Notes: generated by a model not told the origin, from the sequence alone. DNA of 64,000 nt from Knoxdaviesia capensis (GCA_001510575.1 LNGK01000008.1:1500340-1564339); one strand, 5' to 3'. Positions 48,490-62,402 are shown, numbered from the stretch's first letter. Numbers and translations are program-made.

Positions 48490-51400
48490 CAAAAAGCCTG
48501 GCACTGACGACCGACTTCTGACTTCTGCCTACCACTTATTTCCGGCTCGCCATTGCTAGACCGGCGTGTAAATCCGGCCTGTGATGCTTCTTTCCCTCCG
48601 GACTGATAAGCCGCATGTCGGAAAGTAAGTGACAATAGCACGGGCGTGGTCATGGGCGAGGGAGGGCATATGCGCAGATTCGTTGGCCAGGGAAGTCAGA
48701 GATCCAAGTGTTGAAACTGTAGCCACCCATGGCTGACGATATATTAAGGACCACAGACCGAGCCACTTGTACGGCTTGCTGGAGGTTCCGTGTCTGTTGT
48801 ACTGTACTGTAGTAGTCAGATAGACACTGACTATCGTACTATACGAGAACAGCTAGGAATCCGCCCGAGTTCAAGCCAAATTTCCGAGCATGTTGTCGAC
48901 CTTGACAAATCACCTCTATTTCCCTTTTCCATTTCAGAAATAGACAACTGAGTGAAAGAAAACTAACGTCAATCCAGGTCCTAAGCCTGTTTCAACTACG
49001 TAATTCCACCATCTCTCTCTCCAACGCCTTTCTCCCAGTCTCTTGTCATATAAAAGCCCTTCTTTTTTGCGTGATCGGCCCTGGACCAGCCTGGCGCCCT
49101 CACCCATAAGGCTTTGCAAGGACCAGGGCCGCTGCGGGCTTGGTGGGAAGAACAGAACGAAGATATGCATAGCGTAAGCTCGCTAAGGCGCGAACATTCT
49201 CTCTTCTGTCGCACACATAGAAAAAAAAAATACCTCAACGATCAGTATCGACGGACAAATCGGGTGGTTCTCTCACCCCGTGTTTCCCGCTCGTTCGCAC
49301 ACCGCCGTCATGATATCACTGCTAAATGCTAACCTACCCCGGACTCCGTGGTCCGAACTAGAACTGGGGACAAGGGTTGTGATTATCAAGAAATTGGAAT
49401 TTGTATAAATATACAAAAAAGACACACCAACAGAGAGAGAAAACAAGGTTCGGGCTAGACTTAGCAGGTGTTCCCGATACCGGGTATCAGTAAAACACCG
49501 CCTGTCCGGAGAGGGCCGTTAATCTTCGCCCCGAGAGCGAAGCACACACGCAGGCTGGGCCAAAGGGCGCTTGCTGATTCTTTTCCTTTTTCTGCGTGTC
49601 GATAGCTCTTCACTTACCTCTTTCGGTGATGTGCATGACGGCTAGCAAGCATAGGATACCACGGAGAGAAGCTCATGGACGAGGGCGTAACTTTGGGCTT
49701 TTACTAGTTCAGGCCCGGGACACAGGGTCTGGCGCCAGGCTGGATGTGGTTCTTTACTCTTTGTTCGTGGTGTCTTCAGCGCTCACGGTCCTCTTCTGCA
49801 TCGTCAACGCCGTTCGGTTTGCGAGCGGAAGACCGGCGATCAGTGTGGGCAGTGTGGCTATGACCTATCTTGTAGCCTCCCGATGACACGATAGTGCGTT
49901 TATGGGAAGTGCAGTACTGTACTGAACTTGCTTTATACATGTAGATCCCATAGAGTAAAGTGCACAGCATCAATGGAGAAGGAGATCACCGGAAATTCAT
50001 CGTAGTACTGGTGGTGATACGTAAAACCTAATCAATCTGGCGATATCCCGGCGCAAGGTACCTTGCCTCGTGGGCCCAACAAACGAGAGACGGAACAACC
50101 ATCCTACAGCAAGTTAGCCTCCCCATATCAGATGCATACTAGCGAGCGGACTCTCGCAGCCCCGAGTCTCCTAAGCTCCAAACGGTACACCAGCTCCGAA
50201 CCGAATACCACATACAATAAGCTGTGGCCAGGGGTATGAGTGAGTATGAGAGGAATGGAGGGGCGCGTAGCAGAAGGAGAACTGCTTTTTATTTGATTAT
50301 TGAACTGACATGGACGCGCAGAACCAGCAGAAAGCAAAAGTGGTTAATATCCATGCTCGTAGCGGAAATATCCCAAACTCCGTCTCGCGTTCTGAACACC
50401 ATTCCATTACAAGAAACACACACACCAAGCCCCCAAAGAGCCCGAGAGCCTTTGCTTCCCTGGCGTAGAGGACCAGAGCCATGTCGTCGGGAGGAGCTAG
50501 CAGAAAATTAAGAATGCATGCATATTTGCATTCGCCCATGCATTAACGGGGGTGCTGGGTTTGGTGTGTATGAGCGAGATAGCTGAAGGAAGAACAATAA
50601 AGGAGAAAGAAAAAGAAGACCCTCTGCCCAGGAAGGAAGAAGTGGTGGAATGGCTCGGCTGGTTCGGTATGGACGACCATCACCGGCCAATTTATTCGCG
50701 GCCAAGCGTCTCGCATCTCACACGCCCTCTTTCCTGCGGATGGATGGATAATAGGCCGGAGTGTCCGCCTGGGAGTGTGTCTGTGTGGCAACCCAGACTT
50801 GATACTGGTGCAAATCGCCAATTCTCAGCAATCTCTCTGTGAGCCGTTTCTGAGGATACGATCCCCATTCTCGCTTTCTCTGGTGCCTTGGTGGCTTTCA
50901 TAGGCCAACCCCGGAACACGGCTGCTCCGGTTTTGCACCGGGAGGGGGCAGGGGGAAAGCGGTGAAAGGTGAAGGGGGGTTGAAGAAAGACTTAATAGAC
51001 ACGAGTTAGTCCATAATATAACATGCAAGGCCGGCGCTGCGGATGGCCAGAGACCATAAGTAACTCAGTATCTCTCGTTTTGGCGAGGGTGCTGCTTTTT
51101 GGTGTCACCCGTGGCTGGTATTTTGGGAAAGCTTTGGTATATCTCACCCTATATCAAACATGCTGTCTGAAATCCCTGAACTCTTCCTACTGTACAGTAC
51201 TGTACAGACTATCACCATCGTCATCGTCGTCGTTGCTGTTGCTTTCGACATGGGAGCACTCGGAGGGACTTCGCTTCCTCACTCATCAATATAAGATGAG
51301 CCTCCATATATTTTGCCCATCCGTCCTGACCGAGAGACTTTGTCCACCAGCTCTTTCTCATTTGCTCATTGAGCTACCCAGCTGAGTCTTACACAGAACA

Positions 51401-53167
51401 GTATTTATTTTTAGGGAAATGGAATTATTGACAAGGACCAGCCCTCAAGCGAAAGCGGTCAACCACACTCAACCTTTAATCTCAGTAGTGATTTCCCTTA
51501 CTATAAATGGCGAGCAGACTGCAAAGGATCCAGCAAGAAAGGCCATTTTTTTTTTTAGCTCCACTAAAAACTGGCCGATTTTTTGCTTCAGCCTTCGGGG
51601 TTTGCAAATTAACCTCTCTGTGCTTCCTTTTTTCTGCGCTCATCTCCGTCTTGTTTCGGCTCCGGGCCGCGAGGGAGGTTGCTGTGCTTCCTTTTCCTAG
51701 TTGCCGACGGGAGGAGCCGCTGGTGATCATTTCTGTAGATGGCCATGTGCTCAGTAGAGAAAAGGTGTCAGCTTTTGAAGATATAGTGTCCAGCTTCAAT
51801 GAAGATGGTGAACTGATGGGGCAGCATCAACTCTCAAAACACAACCTTCCACCTCCCATGGCCGCAACAGGTATTGGGGGGCTTGGTTGGCCTCCCTGTA
51901 ACCCCGTCATATCCAGTCTGAAAGTAGCTGCGAGTATGTAAAGCAACACTTGTGACGACCCACGAGCAGCGCTTTTACCCGGTCCAACGGAGCCGAAGGT
52001 TCTTTGTGCCTTCTTCCATGTACTGTACTCCACCCTCCGGTGTCCAGGTCAGTCCCCCATGTCTACGACAAGTGTTGAATTCCAGTCAAGGTCAGGCATT
52101 CCAAGTCAAAATGAGCCAAGGAAGGACTCTGGCAACACTGTGAGCATCTTCCTGGGAAGAAGGTTGGACGGGCGGCATCATGGCGGCGGCCTCCCATCTT
52201 TCGAACCACGGGAGACGTGGAACTAGAACGAAAGAGAATCAAGCGTTGCGGCTCGTTTTGTCCACTTTCGATTGTTGACAAGACAGGTTGTTCCCAGTCC
52301 CAGCCCGGGCATTCCAGGGCATTCCATGGAAACCCACGCGCTGAGCTCGGAGGCTAGTGTTAGAGATCCAGGTCGGCCTAACCCAGAGTTTGCTGGACCC
52401 GGATCGCCTTGCAACGCCAGGAACCAAATGTTTCCATTGGGCCAAGTTCCTGGCCTTTCTTGAATTACCTCGGTGCTCTCATACCACGTCAATGCTCGGG
52501 AGGAACTAACAAAGGGCCTTCCAGGGTGATATGGCATTGATGGAGAGAGAGAGACACACACAGACACGACGGGCGATGCGTTATGATCCGGCTGAGAGAG
52601 ATTTCCATTACATACTCGTTCATGGCTGCATATACACCACCGGTATCGGAACACCCACCCCTGAGGAAAGTCCAGGCATGGATTGTCACGTTGAACTGTG
52701 CCTCGGTGATTGCTGGTGAGAGGACATGGATCCCTAAGAGACAGAAGACAGTGGCTTAGGCGATGACGGGAGCATCGGGATGCAGGACTGGGACTTGGAG
52801 TGTGCCCACGCATCTCTAAACGTGGGAGTGAAACACCCCGAATTCTAAAAGTTACTGGTGTTATCCCGGGAACCACATCGAACTTCGAAAGGACCCAGTA
52901 GCCAATCTGGAAGCCTTAACGGAAGGAATAGCGTTGTTCTCTTGAACACGGGGCATCTTGCGTGTAAGTGGCGTTGTTGTGCCCCCCAAACGAGAGACGT
53001 GGAAGCGGACGGTAATACGAAGTAAGGAACGGACCTTTGGTGGGACATGGAGGGAAGAGGGTGCTGGGAACAAGGAAGTCTATGAAAACAATAGAATCTA
53101 TCGAAGAGACCTCAAAATCTTGGGATAGTGTAACCGGGGGATTATGACGCTCGAACAAACGAGTCTC

Positions 53168-53192
53168 AGGACAGCCACACACACACACACAC
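53168..53192. repeat. CA microsatellite
   Basis: About ten CA units in non-coding DNA. A TG run of similar length at 53359-53378 lies in the opposite sense about 170 bases away. Confidence 0.75.
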
Positions 53193-56100
53193 ATCGATGG
53201 TGCATAGCTAGCCCCTCTCAAACAAAGACAACCGTGAGTTCGGACGATAGAATAGAAGATATTCAAAAGACCTGCAAGGTGAAACGACCAAACAATCCCT
53301 CTCCCGTCCTCCGAGTCAAACATCTGGCCCAAGGGATGTGCGAGACACACAGAGAGAAGGTGTGTGTGTGTGTGTGTCTCGGCGTCTGGGTGAGACGCGC
53401 CCTGCTCGAACAAGTTCTCGGTCTGTTGATCTCGGCTCGTTTCTGCTCCATGTGAGAAAGTGTGCCCGACACCATGGAACCGGCTCAGACGAGGACCAGG
53501 TTTGTGAAAACAAGGGGAAAATTGGCATCCTCGTAACTGAAATTTTGCCTTTTCTTCTATTTATTCCCGGGCCGTTTCAAGGTTCTGGGTTCTAGTGACT
53601 GTTTTGCTAGCCTTTTTGAAAACTCACGTACCCTATACGAGTGAATAAAGTGCACAACAGCAGATTTTGGGTTGGGCCTTGACCTTGAGGTCAGACTTTT
53701 ACAGCTCGTAGCAACAGGGTTCGAGATGCCGACTTTGGTGGATGTTATTTACCCATAGGAGTACGAGGAATCAGAAGCAGGCATTCTCGAATTTCGGGAA
53801 AACGACCACGGCCCACGGCTTCCTCTTGTTCTCCGGCATGGGAACTTTGTTGGTCCCCTGGTGGGCGTATTACGAGCCTGTCCTCCGAGAAATGGTATAT
53901 TCGGCAGGAAAAATCAAAATGGGAAGAAAAGAAATAGATCCATGACGTCTCACTGAACTGGTATCCTTCTGAAGAAGCTTTACCACAACCCGTGAAATCC
54001 GGAGGAGCAATTCTCTAACTAGTTAATCGTTTGCATGTACAGTAGAATGCGTGCACAGTACTGTTCGGCTGTTGGGTAGATACACCCACTTCGAGCAGCC
54101 AGATCCCGCGCGGAGTAAGTCCGCCGCGTCTGCTCGTGCCGGGCTCGTGGTGTTTACTCTTGAGTGAGTACGGAGTATGTACAGTACTTATGAATGTACA
54201 GTATGTATGTTTGGATGTATGGATGGATGGATGTCTGTCCATGGCTGGCTGCTACGTTGGAGTAGCACAAGATGGCGGCGGTGAGCATGTCATCCCTCAT
54301 TCAATCGATATCTTGTAGCGATTTCTGGTCACACACTCCGGACTTCATTTATCCCGAACGAGGTTGACATACCTGCCCAACCACAGTTATCGCTGCCCAA
54401 TATGCACACTCACATCCAGTGGTAAGAGGCGGAGTGAACTCACCAGCACCGTTCCACCGAATACCCACTCCATGTGCACGCAGTACTTCGAAAAAAGAGG
54501 CGTGTTACACTCTCATCGTCCCCCAGGACATCCAGGAACATTGATTGTGCTTCTGCCAGGCGGACTAGGGTCGGGGTTGCACCCACTAACGAAATCCAAC
54601 GCCTTGGAACTGGTTTCTGTCTTTCTTGCTTAGCGAGTTCCTTCGCGTCTTTTTCCATGTCTTGTTATTTTGACTTTCTGGCAGGCCTTGCGAGGGCCTG
54701 GCAGGCTCCTACGAAAAGCTTCAGAAGGGGGGCCAGCTTACTGCGAGCGGGTTGTTCGCAACCCCCCCCCATGATTTGTGCGATTCAAGCGTCATGATGC
54801 ACAAGTCGGTGTGGTGGTGGATTCAAGGAATGTGGTCCAGAGAGATCCACCACGCAGTAAATCCGCGCGGCTACCTGTGCTGGTTGCTTCAATGACAGTC
54901 GTCTGCTCGTAGCTATACAGTATACACTCCGGGTTCCGGTAAGGTGTTAGTTCGCGGACGCCGACCTTGATGTCGCGTTCCATAGACCTACCTATACTAG
55001 ACGTATCTTAGGCCGGTTAGAAGCGCATATATCTGTCTAAGGCCGATTGGAAATGCCTGCATCTGATAGACCTCAAACAGTGCTGCCCGAACCTGATAAC
55101 CACAGGCCGAAATCCACCATGACGGCCTCAAGATTTGGGAGAGTTAAACTCACGGTTGACTCGCGAGAAACACCACTCTCTCTCTCTGCTTTCTTGATTT
55201 ATCTGAATTTTCACAGTCTCTCGGGGCCGTGGAGTTTCACGCCTGTGCGAAATCCTTGGGAGGAACGAGGGGTGCGATTTTGAATACTGCTATTTCCAAA
55301 CTTGGCCTGTCCCTGCTCTTCCCAACACAGCATTTCTTTTTCTGCCGCCCGCAGTGTGCAAATATTTTCTTGTCTCTTTTGCTTTCTTGCAGATGAACTC
55401 CTCCGATCGAGTGGCTCATGTTAAAGGAGTACGAAAAAAGAAGGACCTTTCTATTTTTATTTTTATTTTTATTCAAAAAATAGTAAATGCCAGGGGGTGG
55501 AAAATACTACATCACGACATTCTGTGAATGTCTTCAGAGGAGGACTTTTTGACCATTTTCTTCCTTCGACTGTTGACCTGAGTATAGATAATGAATCTCA
55601 TGTACTCGTCAGGAGTCTGCCCCATCGGCCAACCAGATTTGATGTGGCTGTGATGACACCTCGACGTGCACTGGATGAGTTACAGTGGCTGGGAGTGCCT
55701 CCATTGTATATCCGGATATCGTGAAGATTGTACATTCTGGATGGTTGGGATAGGGGAGCGTCGTAGTGAAGAATATTGGAATTCTTCATCAACTACTCAT
55801 CCTTTGGCCCGCGGACGTACATAGAGCTTTTGCTGTTCTTTTTCTTTCCTTCAATAACCGTCTTGTGGCGTCAAAATGGTGACGGTCGGGGCTGGAGATG
55901 CCGGGATTTGGAGGTTCGCTCCGAAGGTCAAACCTCGAGCCTTCTAAAACACCACCATACTCATCAACATCTTGCACCTCGACTTGAAGTCTCCCGATTG
56001 TCAGCCGACGTGAAAGCGCCCCAAACAGCCTGAACTGCTGGGTTTCTCGGTAACGGCAGCCAAGAGCCCAAACACCCTGAAAAAATTCGACCTGCTTCCG

Positions 56101-56905
56101 GGTCTTGCTGGCTGGCCGCATGCTGTGACGATAGTCATCCAAGCAACGAGCACCGCATCGCCAGTAATGAAATTGAGCTTAGGGGTGAGGGCAGCTTCAA
56201 TGTGACATCCCATGATACCTCCTCTCTATCTTGACCTTCTTTTGGGATGAGATCCAGAATTTGGCCGGCCATGGTTCTGACCACCCACACCACCCTCTTG
56301 TATACCTCAGCCGGCGTGAGCCACCGCGATGACAACCGCATTTGATTTCTACCATAGGCCGTATATGCGTACGCACACTGCTTCCTGCCCTCACCTGCCG
56401 TGTCCGCAAATACCCGAAAAGCATGAAAGTTGACACAAAACCCCACGCGGAGATGGCTAGGCGTTGTCTCTAGAGCCACACGGCCTACTTAAGGCTTAAC
56501 ATCGTGCGCTCCAACACGGCCGACCAGAAGCCAACTTTGCGATTGGTGTACGCCTTAGCCGTCCATGAATGTGACTGGACACGTCCCCTATCTGCATTCT
56601 CTACATATACGCGCCCGCTCGGAAAGGATCGGTGTGGCCTTCGTGGGGTGGACTCTCTCAAACACAACACCGCCGGAAGAGCCGTCGGCTTGATACTCCC
56701 CAGTCCGTAATATCATCCTACCAACTCAATATACATTATGTGTCGTCTTTGTTTCCTGTTACAGCGACCGATTACTTTACGTTTGGTCCCAGAAATCGAA
56801 ATCGTAAAACAATAACTAAGACATTAATCAAGATGGGGGGGCGGGGGGAGGGCCTGGAAGTTTGGAACCTGAATATGTTGTGGTCAGCCGGCGGTGAAGC
56901 CCAGA

Positions 56906-56944
56906 TACACACACACATACACACACACATACACACACACACAC
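56906..56944. repeat. ACACAC/ATACAC compound microsatellite
   Basis: A CA-rich run with regularly spaced ATAC interruptions (period about 12 bases), suggesting duplication of a short CA block. Confidence 0.8.
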
Positions 56945-57871
56945 TCACTCTCTACTAACACGCCAGGTCCCATAATTCCTGTGCTGCTTGTTACACGCCG
57001 CCTTCCCGGATGCTTGCAGGAAAGCAATATCAGTGAAACCGCGTAATGCCGTGGAACAACACGGTTCAAACGGGCCAGGTCCAAAGGAGCGAAAGAGCAC
57101 ACCCTCCATTCCGAACTCCGAATGCTGTGCCACCGAATGCCACTGTGGGATGTTGAGAAGAATCGAGGGTCTGTTGGCTCTGCTGAGAGCTAGGAGAGAT
57201 TGGAGGTGAAGTGCATCGCCGAAACGATACAGAGAAAGGCCTCTCTGCTTTCACGACTCGGGGGAGCCATCAGCCCGATCATGGTGCACCCTGTACCAAG
57301 AGTCGAAAGGACCTCCCGGACAGTCAGGTGCTCGCTCACTAGCACGATACTTCCTAGAACGAGCTCCAAGTTCCGGTAAGCCACCCGTGAAGTCCCGGGC
57401 TGTCTTCTGCGGAAACAAAACCTGTCGGAAACATGTGGCGTATTTGCATGACAATAGTGTGTAACGCAGGGCAAACGCCGGTGCTGTGATCGTGGTGAAT
57501 AGGTCTATCAAGAGCCTTTTTCCGCCCTCACCCCCAAATTTAAAATGCGCCGCACCAACAAACCCCAGATATACCGAAAGAACCCAGACTCTCCCTCTCT
57601 GCTCGCTTCGAAGTCTCTTCTCGCTCTCAATGGGGGATCGTGCCGTTGCCCGTGCTGGGCAGGGAAAGCTTCCCCCCCTCTCTTCCAGAGAAGGGAGAAG
57701 AACACCCTATTGTCAGCTCACACTTCTCTTCGTTTTCCTATAGACGGCTCTCTTTCTGGCTTGAACCCATGATCTCTCTCTTCTCTCCAGTACAAGCGAA
57801 CCGTCCGTGCCCAGCTCCGCATCCAAGGTTTCGCTGTCATCTAAGGGCTCACGGTCAGTTATAGGACCTGG

Positions 57872-57896
57872 AGTTATGTGTGTATCACACATAACT
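57872..57896. repeat. Perfect 11-bp hairpin with 3-base loop
   Basis: AGTTATGTGTG (57872-57882), loop TAT, then CACACATAACT (57886-57896), complementary without mismatch. It could form a cruciform or RNA hairpin. There is no adjacent gene to which it could clearly belong. Confidence 0.6.
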
Positions 57897-60800
57897 AGGG
57901 AGAAGAAGTTCACATGCTGATATCACAATACTCATGATAGTAGCTGTGGTTGCATCTTGGTTGGCCGGCTAGTGACCGCCAAGGTTGGGGACATTTTAAG
58001 TTGATGGGTTAAACCCTAAAATAAATAACAGATCATGGTCTGATATGAGCGAAGAACCGAACGAATCTTGATTCCTGCGCAACAGTTCTTTAGAACCAAT
58101 ATCTAATATATGTTGTATTGGTTTTCCCACACTCGGAGAAGACGACTTCCTTACTAGCCCAAAAACACGGTCGGCTTTCTGAGCTGAGCTGGCGCGGTTA
58201 TCAATCAGATTTCGCAGATTATCGCATGATTCTTCATTCACACGTTGGTCCATCCAGTACCCGTGACACTCACGGTTCCGCTGCCCCCCACGTAAGTCTT
58301 GTCACTGACCAGACTCCATCTATATCGCAACCGTCTCCCGTTCTGGTGACATTCTCACCCTTAGCGAGCAAGAAAGAGAACTTGTCAAAGTGCTGGACCA
58401 GGGAGCATCAGAGTTGCTTTTCAGGTCACCACGGACGCGGCGGAATGCCTAGAGAGAGACGGGTTGTGGCGTGTAGGGTGCAGAAAGAGACACAGCATAA
58501 TCTTAAGAGACCTGCTCGGGTTTCTCGGGTCGAGAGGTCTTGAGTCATGGGACCTGGGGTGATATCGCAGTTTGCTCTGGCTATAATTGACACCGGAAGT
58601 TACGTACGGGGAACTGGTGTTGCGGTGAGCAGGCAGACGTAGGCCCGGAACGAGAATCATCTCCGTCGGCGCCCGTTGTGCAGCGATCAAATATGGGGCA
58701 CATCGGGAACAGGAAAAGGCAGCATCGGAACAAGGCCGTCTCAGATGTGTCAACATACACAGCCCCGACGTCAGAAAGAGGTCAGCGAGCCAACTTTAGA
58801 GCATAAAGAAGTATATGACGTTCGTAACTTGCTCGCATAGAGGAATAAAACTGGCTCATCAAACAGTGATCGATTCGTTGGAGGATTCACCCCAGAGTGA
58901 GATAGGGACAGTACTGTGCTGGACACTACTCATACAACTTGTCACTGTCCCCTTGTGCACACTGCCATGTTGAAAGGGACAAGTACATCTCCGCCTAAAA
59001 CGAATCCGTGCAGATAATGGTGTTGTTCTCTGCTCGTACGAGTATCGTCATGATGAGAAGCGTCGAGAAGAACGGAGGATTAAAGAATTTTCCCATCTGT
59101 GTCTATAAACAGACAGAGGAGAACCTAGAAGACTAGTCCACGCGTAAATCATGATACGATTAATCTAATTCTTGCTTTTCTCACCCCGGGGGGAATAACG
59201 GACAAGGCTCTGAATGATAACCCCCCCGGTTAGGTTTCGTTCAACAGGTGTGGTACTCAACTGACCAAACGACGACGTAACCAGAATGATAGCGTAGGGG
59301 ACTTCTTGACCTTGGCCGGCTTCGGTGGTCTGCGTCCCTCTCACGGACGATTTTCCTATTCTCGACTGGTCCAACAGAGCGCCAGGACCGTGTGTCCAGC
59401 AGGACAAAAAGTCCATTTAATGCCTCTTCGACTCAGACTTGGCATTGTTCTTCTGAACCTCGGTTCAGAAACTGCGGTATCAAGGGCTCTTATGGGCTTC
59501 TTTGTAACCAGGTCACCGGAATGTGTGGGAGATGATCCCTTCCAGACGGTGCGTACCAAAGAAGAAGATCCTCAATTTCAGAAGGCCAAATTTTTTCCTC
59601 TCTGATGACATGGACAGAGCCAGGAAATAAGTGAAGGCCTGATCCTGGAATACCTATCACCAGGGATCAAGTCCTTCCCACAGGACTCCCTCTCACCTCT
59701 AAAAAGCCAATAGGTGGGAGAAAGATGGCTGACACCGCACCCTGGTAGGCTGTGTGGATCTGTTTCTGGCTCGAAAACAGCATTTCGTAGCCTCGTTGAG
59801 AACCCCATGGAAGGGCCATGATCTTCCAGGTCAATGCAGGCCACCGTATAACCTATAGGTCGCCGGAGTGGGTGTTTCTATCGGAAAAGGACCATTCTGT
59901 ACCAAGTTGTAGGGGCCCCGGAGATGATTGATCGCGTGAGAAGATACAGACTGTACTGTACTGTGCAGGGCCTGGTGCTCATTAACGATCAGTACACGAA
60001 TGCGGACGCGTCTCCCACAAGGCGAAATGCAACGAGAACGGGGACGAGGGGATAGAAAGTCCTGGGCATTGCGCTCAAGGCCGCAGAGGGCAGAGGTAAG
60101 AAGCGATAGAAGGATTTCGTTGGCTGCTAGCAAAATGACAGATGCTGTCTGTGCTTGATGAACAAACAGGGGACCCGGGCTTGTTGGACGGACATAGCAG
60201 AGTGTTGAGGCAGAAGAAGAAGCAGTACTGCACGTATCGCAAATGAACAGGCCCAAAAGGCCACCTCGAGAAAACAGCCCCGGTCTGTTTTCTCGATATC
60301 TGTCCCTCCCCCTCCATGCCTCACCGGTGAGGAAAAAAAAAGAAAAAAAAAAAAAGCTTTGAATCTTTGCCACCAAATCAAGAACTGGAACTACCCCTGG
60401 TTTGTCGGCCCCGACTGGTTACCGCGTTCGCATGATTATTTCTTCCTGGCTCCCCCTCTGCCATACACCCCCCTGTCTGGTTCGTTTTCGTCTCCCCATC
60501 AGGTCAGAGAGAGGCAAAGACGAACGTGGTGAAGGGGGAGGGGGGGGAGTGTGATACAGCCAGAAGGAAAAAGGAACATGTCATCCTGGCAGGGGAAAAC
60601 AGCCATCTTGGTCTGACTGCTGCTAGTGACCTGCACAGATGCTGCAGGCTTGTATCCAATAGATGTCCCAGGACAGGCTGATTCTCTGATTGCAAATCCT
60701 AAAAGTTTCCCTCAAGGAAAAGTGCATGGCTGGAGGGAAAAGCCTTGTCTTCCTTTCGGGGCCGTTGCACTGATGAACTTGTTGCCGTGGCTTGCCACTA

Positions 60801-61320
60801 ATATTCTCGGCTACTAACTTGCAACCAAGACGAGGCTCCCTCTTTCGGCCCCAAGTTCGCCGACGCGGACGGCAAGTTACCAGGTCGATGAAGCAAAGAT
60901 GGAAGGCATCTCCGAACTCTGATTGGATCGACACTTTGAACAGGCGACGACCGCTTGAAACGCAGCCAGTATCCGCTTTCGTATCGTATCAACACTTGCA
61001 ATTTCAAAGACGAGTTGGGCCACCACCAATTGGATACCTGGAAAACAAACGGAGATGAACTTGCAAAAAAAGAACTTGGGGACGGAAATGCTGGTTGGTG
61101 GTGTTCGGAGGCTCCGAGGGGCGTTCGCTTCTTTGTCAAAGCAAGCCACCTCCACATACGCCCCCCGCCCGTAATATCGTAAGGCTGCGGGCGATGGAGA
61201 AGACGCATGAAGCGAACGGCGTACAGTAAATGATATTTGTAAAACCTCAAGAGCGCGGCGCCCGCTGTTGGCAGTCTGTATTTGTTTGCCCATCCCACGC
61301 AGGCTGTTGTCCCCGCCCCT

Positions 61321-62402
61321 TCAAGCGATTCTAGTCCGCTTCCTTTTCCTCTTCCGCTCGCCGGGCTGTGACTGGTCGTCATTCCCGCCACGTCCTATGG
61401 CAGACGATACAGATGCTGGTGCTGTTGAAGCCTCAGGCAGGAACACGCCACTGCTCGTATCGACCGAGAACATCTCCTGGCCTGACGGCCTGCCTCGGCC
61501 GTGATCGGACTTGTCCCTTCGAGGTTTCTTGGCCCGGACGGCTGCGAGCGGGCTGGCTACCGGCACCGGGAACCTGTAAGTGTGCAGTGCCTCGCCTCGA
61601 AGCTGTGCTCCGGGGCTGGGAATGGTGCTGTGTATCTCCTCGACTTTGGCCGGGCCGGTGCTACTGGCATCTGAACGGGCCTCACTCGCATCCCTCTCAT
61701 CATCCTCCGGGACGAAGTCTTCCTCGACAGCCTCCTCCCCTTCCGAGGTGACACCCTCGGTGAACACCATATCGCCCGACCGACCAAGCAGTTCACGGCC
61801 GGCCTCTTCGAGGAGAATCCCGACAGCAAGAAGTGCGGACTCGTCCATGCTCCGCTCGTCGATACTCCGTGGCCCGATAAAACAGGTCTTTTTCCGCTTG
61901 AGTCTCCGCTCTCCATCTGGCCCGTCCACCGGGACGTGTGACAGCGCGTGGTAGAAATTACTAGCGTACACATGGATGCCTTTGAGCATATCGCTGGTCG
62001 GCAGCACATCGGTGCTGGGCAGCTCTCTCTCGTGTGCCATGTACACATCGTGCTCCTCATACCGCATCGGCGCATCTCTCCGGCGGAAGAGAACCTCCTC
62101 GGGTGACAGGATGTTACTGCGAGTTGAGTAGCGCAGGAACGTTTGCTGCCGCTCCTCCGGCAGCTCGCGGAACTTCGACTTGATGCGCCCTGTAACAAGT
62201 GCCGTTAGCGTCTGGAGCTGGTAGTTTCAACCTTCTCGGCCACGATGCACATACCTGCTACTGCGTCGTATACCGTTGCAAGCCGTTTCCCACCCGCGGG
62301 CCGAGATTCGGTATCCATGCCGGAATCCGTGAACTGATACGGACGATCCATCACGGCGCTTCGGTAATTGCGGGAGAGAAGGCGATGACCGTTGTCGTGC
62401 AT
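61321..62402 (-). CDS. RRN10: RNA polymerase I upstream activating factor subunit Rrn10 homologue
   Basis: Rrn10 belongs to the nucleolar UAF complex that recruits RNA polymerase I to the rDNA promoter. Exons 62402-62255 and 62189-61321 (65-base intron, GTATGT...ACAG) encode 338 residues. The core is at about 44-186: VYDAVAG, SPEEVLFRRRDAP, YEEHDVYMAHERELP, LPTSDMLKGIHVYASNFYH and SMDESALLAVGILLEEAG. The order and key residues match the short yeast Rrn10, notably the pair of an acidic-Ser-hydrophobic helix start and the DExxLLxxGILLE helix. A fungal-type C-terminal extension follows: acidic (EEDFVPEDDERD), then Ser/Pro-rich, ending in a strong basic cluster (ERKRKRKRTR), a likely nuclear/nucleolar signal. 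The assignment rests on recalled family similarity, without a search. The gene is divergent from the CSA/Rad28 gene, with 483 bases between the start codons. Confidence 0.78.

Larger units (their letters stand above)
33001..61320. other. Gene desert of about 28 kb
   Basis: I examined the frames on both strands and found none with a recognisable domain, a convincing splice-joined extension, or the GC-biased codon use of the confident genes. Composition is near 50% GC and non-repetitive apart from microsatellites (listed separately), homopolymer runs and a recurrent GTACAGTAC-type palindrome. No tRNA, 5S or spliceosomal RNA was recognised. It could hold regulatory DNA for the Zn2Cys6 gene, non-coding RNAs, or fast-evolving small genes that I cannot detect by eye. 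Confidence 0.55.

Noticed and set aside
52223..52876. A 217-codon minus-strand frame in the gene desert
   Set aside because: No recognisable domain, ordinary composition and no coding-like codon bias; kept only as a possible candidate for transcript checks.
57545..57844. Possible small spliced gene with acceptor-like CTCTCCAG before a short basic tail
   Set aside because: No matching donor downstream of the ATG at 57545 gives a consistent frame, and the product is unrecognised.
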